Positions 1-5,554 of a stretch of DNA of 5,554 bases are shown here, in pieces. Source of the DNA: Campylobacterota bacterium (GTDB lineage Bacteria > Campylobacterota > Campylobacteria > Campylobacterales > Sulfurovaceae). The number at the start of each line of letters is the position of its first letter. Within the stretch, counting starts at the first letter, position 1. The stretch spans positions 1-5,554 of the forward strand of contig JAUVCL010000127.1 in assembly GCA_030595845.1 (NCBI GenBank), read 5' to 3'. Made by a program: the position numbers and the translations under genes. The notes beneath the pieces were generated by a model that saw only the letters and a list, made by a program, of their open reading frames with translations, was not told the DNA's origin and ran no database searches.

Positions 1-153
1 ATGAGTGATCCCAAATTACAGCAACGTAAAGGCTGGGGGAAAGTATCACTAGAGGGGAAAACGGTAGAGCTTAGTAGCATTGAAGTAGATCAGAAATTCA
101 TACTTGAAGATACTAGCATACGAATTGAGGCAGTCTGTTTACATAAAACATGA
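1..153 (+). CDS. xseA: 3' end of a gene, probably exodeoxyribonuclease VII large subunit (partial)
   Basis: Frame 1 is open from the first base to a TGA at 151-153, giving 50 residues that begin MSDPKLQQRKGWGKVSL and end RIEAVCLHKT. The pattern (DPK, a basic KGW/KGF turn, a short beta hairpin with GK, then L..IEVDQKFIL and a final beta strand) resembles the C-terminal tail of XseA in Campylobacterota. XseA is the large subunit of the nuclease that degrades single-stranded DNA into short oligonucleotides together with XseB. The nuclease core and OB-fold would lie upstream, outside the window. The ATG at base 1 is more likely an internal methionine than the start, because 50 residues is far too short for this family. 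The identification rests on recall of a short, variable tail, so it is moderate. A small independent protein cannot be excluded. Confidence 0.55.
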   Translation: MSDPKLQQRKGWGKVSLEGKTVELSSIEVDQKFILEDTSIRIEAVCLHKT

Positions 154-159
154 GTTTTA
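144..159. repeat. AT-rich inverted repeat spanning the upstream stop codon
   Basis: TAAAAC (144-149) and GTTTTA (154-159) are perfect inverted arms around a 4-base centre, ATGA, which contains the TGA stop of the upstream gene. The repeat lies where the -35 region of the downstream promoter would fall. It could be a weak hairpin at the end of the upstream transcript or a binding site for a regulator. With only one G/C pair per arm it may also be chance in AT-rich DNA. No U-tract follows, so I do not call it a terminator. Confidence 0.25.
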
Positions 160-168
160 ACAGAGCTA

Positions 169-177
169 TGATATAAT
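169..177 (+). promoter_or_regulatory. Extended -10 promoter for the PAS-GGDEF-EAL gene pair
   Basis: TGATATAAT is a perfect extended -10 (TG, one base, TATAAT at 172-177). No good TTGACA lies 16-18 bases upstream. Sigma-70 promoters of Campylobacterota commonly lack a conserved -35 and rely on an extended -10, so this fits. Transcription would start near 183-186, leaving a leader of about 20 bases before the ATG at 205. It would drive both c-di-GMP genes, since no second promoter or terminator is evident between them. Confidence 0.6.
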
Positions 178-192
178 AAAAACCAATAATAA

Positions 193-197
193 CAAGG
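193..197 (+). promoter_or_regulatory. Ribosome binding site of the first PAS-GGDEF-EAL gene
   Basis: CAAGG ends 7 bases before the ATG at 205. It is a short but well-placed Shine-Dalgarno, which supports 205 as the start. No competing in-frame start with a better site is seen nearby. Confidence 0.5.
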
Positions 198-204
198 TTG
201 TATA

Positions 205-2010
205 ATGGAGTCTCTCTTTGAAAAGCTAACGCAACTGACACAAATAGAATTTCTATTACTTACGGTATGTCTCACAATTATTATTTTTTTACTGACTATC
301 TATTCTCTTAATAAAGAAAAAAAGAAACTTACAAAAACGGTTGAGAACAATGTAAAGATTTTTCAGAAAACATGTGATATCTCTGAAGATGCGATCATGA
401 TACTTTCTGCTAAAAATGAAGTCTTGTATGCGAATGATTCTATGGTAAGACTGTTGCAGTTTAATAATCATTTTTTATCACAGCAGCTAGATACTATAGC
501 AGAGATCAAAGTGAAAAAGGACTGGATAGTATTAGACACATTGATTAAGGAGCATAGTATCAACTTGGATGATACTGTCCTTTCCTATCCCAATTCCAAC
601 CTTAAACTTTCAGAGGGTGACAAAATACCTATTAATTTTTATATGGATACCATCCTTATGAGTAGCTCTAACGAAGAGATATGTCATGTGGTTACCATAC
701 AGGATCTAAGTAAAGAAATAGAACGTTCCAATTTACATTTCAGACATCAACTTACTAATTTACCAAACCAATTGCAGGCTTATCAGGATCTGCCAGCATT
801 TTTTTCAAAAGCCCATTTAGAAAAAAATAAACTGGCACTTATGCTGATGCATTTAGATAACTTTTCAATGTTGAGGTCTATTATAGGGTACGAGCAAGCG
901 AATGATGTACTGAAAAAATTCGCCAGACATTTAGAGACAGTAGGAATCAATTTAAATATATCCGTTTATCATACTTTTGATAATCACTTTTTACTTACGG
1001 TAACAAATTTACACTCCATGGAAGAAGCAAAAACATTTGTAAAAGATATTCAAACTAGACTGGCATCATTTTACAAGATGGAAGATGTCAATTTACATTT
1101 AACTGTTTCAGCGGGGATATCCATATATCCAGACAGTGGGAGCATACGTAAATTACTTGATTATGCCTATAGAGCATTGGCTAAAGCAGAGCAGGAGGGT
1201 GATGGGAAGATTCATATTTTCATCCCAGAAGAATCTACCAGTAACTATGATGAATTGAGATTACATAATGATATGCAGGGGGCTTTGAATAATGGTGATT
1301 TTGAAGTCTACTATCAGCCTATTATTCAAGTAGAAACCAAGGAAATCGTAGCAGCAGAGGCACTTATCAGATGGAAACATCCTCAGTATGGTTTGATTCC
1401 TCCTGATGTATTTATTTATCTTATGGAAAAAACAGGTTTTATCGTTAAATTAGGCCAGTATGTACTTGAAGAAGTGCTTAAGCAGCAAAAACGCTGGGAG
1501 CTCTTTAAATTTAAACAGATAGAAGTTTCAATTAACGTGTCTATGGTAGAGATCAACACGGGTGAATTTGTACAACATGTTGAAAGAAAGCTGGGAGAGC
1601 ATCAGATCAATCCTGAATTACTTAAGTTTGAAATTACAGAAGGGGTTGCCATGATCAATGAAGCTGAAACGGTTAGGCATTTCCTTGCATTAAAAAAACT
1701 GGGAGTAGGGATCTCTCTGGATGATTTTGGTACAGGATATACTTCTTTTGGATATTTGAAAAAATTTCCTGCAGATAATTTAAAAATTGATAAGAGTTTG
1801 GTCGATTATATATTGACCAATGAGGAAGATCAAAGAATTGTAAAAGCGATCATAGAATTGGCACATACTTTAGGTATGAAAATTGTAGTAGAAGGTATAG
1901 AAAACAAAAAAATGGTAGATATGATAGCGTCTTACGGATGTGATTATATGCAAGGATATCATTTTGCAAAACCGTTACCTGTATTTGAATTTCAGAAATT
2001 ATTACGATAA
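205..2010 (+). CDS. Membrane-anchored PAS-GGDEF(degenerate)-EAL protein, probable c-di-GMP phosphodiesterase
   Basis: This 601-residue protein probably hydrolyses cyclic-di-GMP to pGpG at the inner membrane. Residues about 15-34 are one hydrophobic membrane segment, followed by a basic, charged helix (about 35-55). A PAS-like domain covers about 50-170 (DAIMILS...EVLYAND) and ends in a typical PAS-to-GGDEF linker. A GGDEF fold follows at about 180-340, recognisable from LTNLPN (183-188) and SAGISIYPD (302-310). Its active-site loop reads FDNHF (258-262) and the metal Asp of the first motif is His216, so cyclase activity should be lost. The EAL domain (about 355-600) is intact: E385 of EAL, N444, E476, E479, D506 and D507 of DDFGTGY, K527, E563 and Q583. 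Their spacing matches the catalytic set of the EAL enzyme RocR. There is no extracytoplasmic sensor domain, so input probably comes through PAS. The ligand is unknown. It is the first gene of a pair with a paralogue 14 bases downstream. Confidence 0.9.
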   Translation: MESLFEKLTQLTQIEFLLLTVCLTIIIFLLTIYSLNKEKKKLTKTVENNVKIFQKTCDISEDAIMILSAKNEVLYANDSMVRLLQFNNHFLSQQLDTIAEIKVKKDWIVLDTLIKEHSINLDDTVLSYPNSNLKLSEGDKIPINFYMDTILMSSSNEEICHVVTIQDLSKEIERSNLHFRHQLTNLPNQLQAYQDLPAFFSKAHLEKNKLALMLMHLDNFSMLRSIIGYEQANDVLKKFARHLETVGINLNISVYHTFDNHFLLTVTNLHSMEEAKTFVKDIQTRLASFYKMEDVNLHLTVSAGISIYPDSGSIRKLLDYAYRALAKAEQEGDGKIHIFIPEESTSNYDELRLHNDMQGALNNGDFEVYYQPIIQVETKEIVAAEALIRWKHPQYGLIPPDVFIYLMEKTGFIVKLGQYVLEEVLKQQKRWELFKFKQIEVSINVSMVEINTGEFVQHVERKLGEHQINPELLKFEITEGVAMINEAETVRHFLALKKLGVGISLDDFGTGYTSFGYLKKFPADNLKIDKSLVDYILTNEEDQRIVKAIIELAHTLGMKIVVEGIENKKMVDMIASYGCDYMQGYHFAKPLPVFEFQKLLR

Positions 2011-2024
2011 GAAAAAAATAAACA

Positions 2025-3785
2025 ATGGATAGTATGATTATAGCTGCGGTAAGTATAGTAGTAGTTGCCCTGTTTTTAGGGTTAAATATCGGGTATAAAA
2101 GAAAAATGTACCGTATCTCAGATGAGCTGACACTTTTAAAAAAAGAGAAAGAATATTATAGTGAAGCGATCATGGTGTTATCTGATACGTATGAAATCAT
2201 TTATGCAAATAAAACTGCGAAAACCTTATTTGGACTGAATGAAAGTTATCAAAAAATGGAGCAGGCTAAAGACATTCAATTGAAAATTGATACTTCCTCC
2301 CCGGATGATTTTTTTAAAGTATTAACTAAAGCAACAGAGAGAAAAGAAGATAGTTTTCATTTACAAAATGTCTTATTGGTGATCGATGGGAAAATGACAC
2401 AAGTCAATATTTATGTAGATAAAAGTGAGTGGAATGTAAATAAAACGATCTCATGTGTGATGGATATGAAGTCTATTGCATCGGTAGAATCAAAAACTGT
2501 GGTAAAAGACACGGGAGGTCTTGATCATTTAACGGGAATGCCCAGCCAGTTTTCGGCACTTGCTGATATTAATAACTTGAGCATAAAGTCTAAAAAGGAA
2601 TCTGCTACATTTACGATCCTTTTATTGGGTGTTGATCACTTCAATGACCTGCAAATTACTTTGGGTCTTGGATATACCAATCGCATTTTAAAAAATATGG
2701 CACAATATTTTATAAATAATCCACATGAAAATATTAAAAGTTATCGTATGGATGGGGATAAGTTTATGGTGCTTATAAAGGATATTAAAGAAGAAGGTGA
2801 AGTACGTAAAATTGCACGGGATATTATGGTGTCAATCGGTAATACTTATAGAGATAATAATGATATTCGCCTAACTTGTTCCATCGGTATAGCCGCTTAT
2901 CCAAAAGATGGAACAAATGCCACTAAGCTGATAGATAATACCTATATAATGTTGAACAAAGCTCAGCTTCAGGGTGAATCGAATATTGAGTTCTTTAATG
3001 ATGAGTATCAGATAGTACGTGAGGATGAAATTAAAATGAATAAGGAAATTCGTAAGGGCTTAAAGTACAATGAATTTTTATTGCATTATCAGCCTATTTT
3101 TGATCTTGAAGGTGAGAATTTGATAGGTGCTGAAGCCCTGATACGCTGGAAACATCCTGAACATGGACTCATCTCTGCAGATAAATTTTTGCATATTGCA
3201 GAAAAAACAGGGCTTATTGTTGAACTGGGTGAATATGTTTTCCATGAAGCAATACGTCAAAGACAGCGTTGTGACAGGACACAAAATCAAAACTTTAAAA
3301 TTACGATCAACCTTTCATTAAAGGAAATGCAGGTTACAGCACTTATTCCTAGGCTTGAAATGTTGTTTGCTAAATATAAAGTAGATAGAAATACCATTAA
3401 TCTTGACATCAGTGAAAGTGCAGCGATGGAAAATATCGATAAAACGGCAAATGATTTTAAATTGTTAAAAGAGTTTGGGATCTCTCTCTCCTTGGATCAT
3501 TTTGGGACAGGGTATTCTTCTTTTAAATATTTGGCACTTTTACCTATTGATATGATCAAGATAGACAGAGCACTTATTTTTGATCTCACTTTGAATTTAA
3601 GTCATCAAACAACTGTTAAGGCAATAATAGACTTAGCCCATACCTTAGGGTATAAAGTTGTAGCAGAGGGTGTGGAAACGTCACAGGAAGCCACTATATT
3701 AAGTGCATTAAAATGTGATTATGCGCAGGGATATCTATATTCCAGACCATTGCCTGCAGATGAGTTTGAAGCATTATTAAATTAA
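2025..3785 (+). CDS. Membrane-anchored PAS-GGDEF(degenerate)-EAL(altered) protein, paralogue of the preceding gene
   Basis: This 586-residue protein has the same plan as its neighbour: membrane segment (about 4-23) with almost nothing before it, charged helix (25-45), PAS-like domain (about 45-150; SEAIMVLS...EIIYANK), GGDEF fold (about 164-325) and EAL domain (about 338-585). The GGDEF part keeps DHLTGMP (167-173) and SIGIAAYP (286-293), but its signature is DGDKF (243-247) and the first metal Asp is Gly202, so cyclase activity is unlikely. The EAL domain keeps E370, N429, E464, D491, K512, E548 and Q568. However, the metal-ligand Glu of the ELTES motif is D461 and the second Asp of DDFGTGYSS is H492. 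In studied EAL enzymes that Asp is needed for metal binding, so this copy is probably weak or inactive as a phosphodiesterase and may act as a c-di-GMP receptor or partner. The start at 2025 has only an A-rich leader; M4 (2034) is an alternative. Probably co-transcribed with the upstream gene. Confidence 0.88.
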   Translation: MDSMIIAAVSIVVVALFLGLNIGYKRKMYRISDELTLLKKEKEYYSEAIMVLSDTYEIIYANKTAKTLFGLNESYQKMEQAKDIQLKIDTSSPDDFFKVLTKATERKEDSFHLQNVLLVIDGKMTQVNIYVDKSEWNVNKTISCVMDMKSIASVESKTVVKDTGGLDHLTGMPSQFSALADINNLSIKSKKESATFTILLLGVDHFNDLQITLGLGYTNRILKNMAQYFINNPHENIKSYRMDGDKFMVLIKDIKEEGEVRKIARDIMVSIGNTYRDNNDIRLTCSIGIAAYPKDGTNATKLIDNTYIMLNKAQLQGESNIEFFNDEYQIVREDEIKMNKEIRKGLKYNEFLLHYQPIFDLEGENLIGAEALIRWKHPEHGLISADKFLHIAEKTGLIVELGEYVFHEAIRQRQRCDRTQNQNFKITINLSLKEMQVTALIPRLEMLFAKYKVDRNTINLDISESAAMENIDKTANDFKLLKEFGISLSLDHFGTGYSSFKYLALLPIDMIKIDRALIFDLTLNLSHQTTVKAIIDLAHTLGYKVVAEGVETSQEATILSALKCDYAQGYLYSRPLPADEFEALLN

Positions 3786-3814
3786 GGGGGACCTATTATC
3801 AGAGACCCCCTTAA
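3782..3814 (-). terminator. Strong hairpin in the convergent gap, probable groEL terminator
   Basis: TTAAGGGGG (3782-3790) pairs perfectly with CCCCCTTAA (3806-3814) around a 15-base loop. Read on the - strand the stem is followed by TTTAATAAT, a modest U-rich tail, so it best fits the end of the groESL transcript. Read on the + strand no U-tract follows, though it could still protect the 3' end of the upstream message. The left arm overlaps the TAA stop (3783-3785) of the second EAL gene. Confidence 0.6.
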
Positions 3815-3839
3815 GAACGACAAAAACGTGTCGGTCTTA
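3812..3839 (+). terminator. Second hairpin in the convergent gap, possible terminator of the EAL gene pair
   Basis: TAAGAACGACA (3812-3822) pairs with TGTCGGTCTTA (3829-3839): 10 of 11 positions pair, one A/G mismatch, with a 6-base loop. On the + strand the stem is followed by TTTAGG, a poor U-tract. It shares bases 3812-3814 with the stronger hairpin to its left, so the two cannot both form fully. It is the best candidate for ending transcription of the + strand genes, but termination here is not certain. Confidence 0.4.
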
Positions 3840-3854
3840 TTTAGGAAGATGCTT

Positions 3855-5483
3855 TTACATCATTCCTGGCATACCACCCATAGAAGGCATGTCAGGTTGT
3901 GCCAAAGGTGGTTCTGGTATATCTGAAATAGTGGCTTCGGTTGTAAGAAGTAAAGAGGCTACTGATGTAGCATTTTGCAGAGCAACACGTGCAACTTTAA
4001 GAGGGTCAATGATACCTGCTTCAAGCATATCTACATACTCACCTGTGGCGGCGTTAAATCCTAAGTTCTCTTGATTCGCATTTGAAATTTTATCGGCCAC
4101 AACACCTGCATCAAAACCTGCATTTTGCGCAATCTGTTTCATAGGTGCAAATACAGCTCTTAAAATGATCTCTGCTCCTACTGCTTCATCTTCTTTAAGA
4201 TCCAAAGTAACAGCTTGACTTGCTTTGATAAGTGCTGCACCTCCACCAATAACGATACCTTCATCTACTGCGGCTTTTGTTGCAGACAGTGCATCGTCCA
4301 CTCTGTCTTTTTTCTCTTTCATTTCAGTTTCAGTTGCAGCACCTACTTTGATCACGGCAACACCACCAGCAAGCTTTGCTAGACGTTCCTGCAATTTTTC
4401 TTTATCATATTCACTTGTTGTGGTGCTTACTTGTGTTTTGATCTCACTGACTCTTGCAATAACAGCATCTTTGTCACCTTTCCCATCTACAATGACCGTA
4501 TTGTCCTTGTCTATGACCACTCTGCCTGCTTGACCCAGATCAGCAAGTGTTGCTTTTTCCAGTGTAAGACCAAGCTCCTCAGTGATGAGTGTGGCACCTG
4601 TTAAGATAGCAATATCTTTAAGCATCTCTTTTTTTCTGTCACCAAAGCCCGGTGCTTTTACTGCAGTGATGTTTAATACACCTTTGAGTTTATTTAGCAC
4701 TAGCGTAGAGAGTGCTTCTCCTTCAATGTCATCGGCGATGATAAGAAGCGGTCTGCCACTTTGTTGTACTTGCTCTAACATTGGAACCAAGTCTTTAAGA
4801 GAAGTGACTTTTGAATCGGTTACAAGAATGATCGGAGTTTCAAGTTCACATGTCATTTTTTCAGTATTCGTTACAAAATATGGAGAAATGTAACCTCTAT
4901 CGAACTGCATACCTTCAACCACTTCAAGATCATCATTGATACCTTTGGCTTCTTCAACTGTGATCACACCATCTTTTCCTACTTTTTCCATTGCCTCAGC
5001 AATGAGATTACCAATGGTCTCATCAGAATTCGCAGAAATAGTTGCAACTTGTGCGATCTCTTTTTTATCTTTGACCTCTTTGGACATTTTTTGAAGTTCT
5101 TCGATGATAGCTGTAGATGCTTTGTCCATGCCTCTTTTTACTTCAATCGGGTTTGCTCCTGCAGTAATGTTTCTAAGACCTTCTTTAAAGATAGCATGAG
5201 CCAATACAGTAGCAGTAGTTGTACCGTCACCTGCTTCATCAGCAGTGTTGTTTGCCACTTCCTTAACCAGTTGTGCGCCCATATTTTCAAGTGAATCTGC
5301 CAATTCAATTTCTCTGGCAACACTCACGCCATCTTTGGTGATATGAGGTGCACCATAACTTTTTTGTATGAGTACATTACGACCTCTTGGTCCCATTGTT
5401 ACTTTAACTGCATCAGCAAGTTTGCTAACACCTGCAAAAAGTCCGTTTCTAGCTGTGTCTGAATAAAATATTTCTTTTGCCAT
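3855..5483 (-). CDS. groEL: Chaperonin GroEL (Hsp60)
   Basis: This complete 542-residue chaperonin forms the double-ring cytoplasmic folding chamber that, with GroES and ATP, refolds non-native proteins. Family landmarks are all present: the ATP-binding segment GDGTTTATVL (85-94, with D86 matching E. coli D87), D51 (E. coli D52), the catalytic D397 (E. coli D398) and the chaperonin signature AAVDEGIVIGGG (404-415). The apical domain lies at about 190-375. The C-terminus is a short methionine/glycine tail ending GGMPGMM, shorter than the repeated GGM tail of E. coli. Length is normal and the frame is unbroken. The start is fixed by the conserved MAKEI N-terminus and a strong Shine-Dalgarno. 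The groES stop lies 23 bases upstream, so this is the second gene of a groESL operon. Its heat-shock promoter would lie upstream of groES, outside the window. The sequence resembles Campylobacterota GroEL. Confidence 0.98.
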   Translation of the reverse strand: MAKEIFYSDTARNGLFAGVSKLADAVKVTMGPRGRNVLIQKSYGAPHITKDGVSVAREIELADSLENMGAQLVKEVANNTADEAGDGTTTATVLAHAIFKEGLRNITAGANPIEVKRGMDKASTAIIEELQKMSKEVKDKKEIAQVATISANSDETIGNLIAEAMEKVGKDGVITVEEAKGINDDLEVVEGMQFDRGYISPYFVTNTEKMTCELETPIILVTDSKVTSLKDLVPMLEQVQQSGRPLLIIADDIEGEALSTLVLNKLKGVLNITAVKAPGFGDRKKEMLKDIAILTGATLITEELGLTLEKATLADLGQAGRVVIDKDNTVIVDGKGDKDAVIARVSEIKTQVSTTTSEYDKEKLQERLAKLAGGVAVIKVGAATETEMKEKKDRVDDALSATKAAVDEGIVIGGGAALIKASQAVTLDLKEDEAVGAEIILRAVFAPMKQIAQNAGFDAGVVADKISNANQENLGFNAATGEYVDMLEAGIIDPLKVARVALQNATSVASLLLTTEATISDIPEPPLAQPDMPSMGGMPGMM

Positions 5484-5487
5484 GTTT

Positions 5488-5494
5488 CTTCCTT
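5488..5494 (-). promoter_or_regulatory. Ribosome binding site of groEL
   Basis: On the - strand AAGGAAG stands 4 bases before the groEL ATG. This is the strongest Shine-Dalgarno in the window, as expected for an abundant chaperonin, and it sits in the 23-base groES-groEL gap. Confidence 0.75.
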
Positions 5495-5506
5495 AATAGT
5501 TGATGA

Positions 5507-5554
5507 TTATTTAATTAAACCAAGCACTTCTTTGCTTAGTAATATGAGGTATTC
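5507..5554 (-). CDS. groES: Co-chaperonin GroES, C-terminal end (partial)
   Basis: Reading the - strand from the window edge gives 15 residues, EYLILLSKEVLGLIK, then TAA (5509-5507). This matches the end of GroES proteins, which close with a (E/K)Y(L/I)(I/V)...(D/E)(I/V)LGI(I/V) beta strand. GroES is the heptameric lid of the GroEL chamber, and its place immediately upstream of groEL is the standard arrangement. Only the tail is visible; the mobile loop and the start lie beyond the window. The call rests on this short match plus the groEL context. Confidence 0.85.
   Translation of the reverse strand, partial: EYLILLSKEVLGLIK

Noticed and set aside
1..153. A complete 50-residue gene starting at the ATG at base 1
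   Set aside because: The window edge coincides with the ATG, no upstream sequence is available to show a ribosome binding site, and the residues read like the C-terminal tail of a larger protein.
90..275. Short - strand open frame across the promoter and the start of the first EAL gene
   Set aside because: It overlaps the upstream gene end, the promoter and the start of a well-supported gene, has no recognisable product, and no good ribosome binding site is seen.
284..290. Homopolymer runs of seven A or T (284-290, 799-805, 821-827, 2012-2018, 2309-2315) as phase-variation tracts
   Set aside because: Runs of seven A/T are expected in DNA this AT-rich. Phase-variable tracts in Campylobacterota are usually longer G/C runs, and both genes are intact in frame.
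205..3785. Active diguanylate cyclase annotation for either PAS-GGDEF-EAL protein
   Set aside because: The fold is present but the signature residues (FDNHF, DGDKF) and the first-motif metal Asp are lost in both, so cyclase activity cannot be supported from the sequence.
3786..3790. G5 run as a contingency tract
   Set aside because: It is too short, lies after the stop codon, and is explained as one arm of the hairpin with the C5 at 3806-3810.
4225..4893. Open frames on the + strand opposite groEL (4225-4533 and 4582-4893)
   Set aside because: They are antisense to a strongly conserved chaperonin, have no ribosome binding site and give Ser/Val/Pro-rich low-complexity translations typical of reverse-frame shadows.

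Overview
The window most likely comes from the chromosome of a member of the Campylobacterota (Epsilonproteobacteria), possibly near Sulfurovum/Sulfurimonas. The DNA is AT-rich, the GroEL reads like that group's GroEL, and the one clear promoter is an extended -10 element without a good -35, which is typical of these bacteria. The genus assignment is an impression from the protein sequence and was not checked by a search.

Layout, left to right. Bases 1-153 (+) are the 3' end of a gene that probably encodes the large subunit of exodeoxyribonuclease VII (XseA). A 51-base gap follows, holding an extended -10 promoter and a Shine-Dalgarno. Next are two adjacent paralogous genes on the + strand (205-2010 and 2025-3785, 14 bases apart, probably one transcript). 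Each encodes a membrane-anchored PAS-GGDEF-EAL protein of cyclic-di-GMP signalling. A 69-base convergent gap holds two overlapping hairpins. On the - strand are groEL (5483-3855), complete, and upstream of it the last 15 codons of groES, cut by the window end.

The most interesting content is the tandem pair of c-di-GMP proteins. Both have lost the diguanylate cyclase signature (FDNHF in the first, DGDKF in the second) and neither has an RxxD inhibitory site, so neither is expected to make c-di-GMP. The first EAL domain keeps every catalytic residue and should be a working phosphodiesterase. The second has Glu-to-Asp at one metal-ligand position (D461) and Asp-to-His at another (H492), so it is probably a weak or inactive EAL. 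The pair therefore looks like a duplication in which one copy stayed a phosphodiesterase and the other moved toward a sensor, receptor or partner role. That functional reading is inference.

The groES-groEL operon is a conventional chaperonin locus. I see no mobile element, CRISPR array, tRNA, rRNA or defence system, and no clearly novel multi-gene system. The only gene-free stretches are the short intergenic gaps, none over 75 bases.
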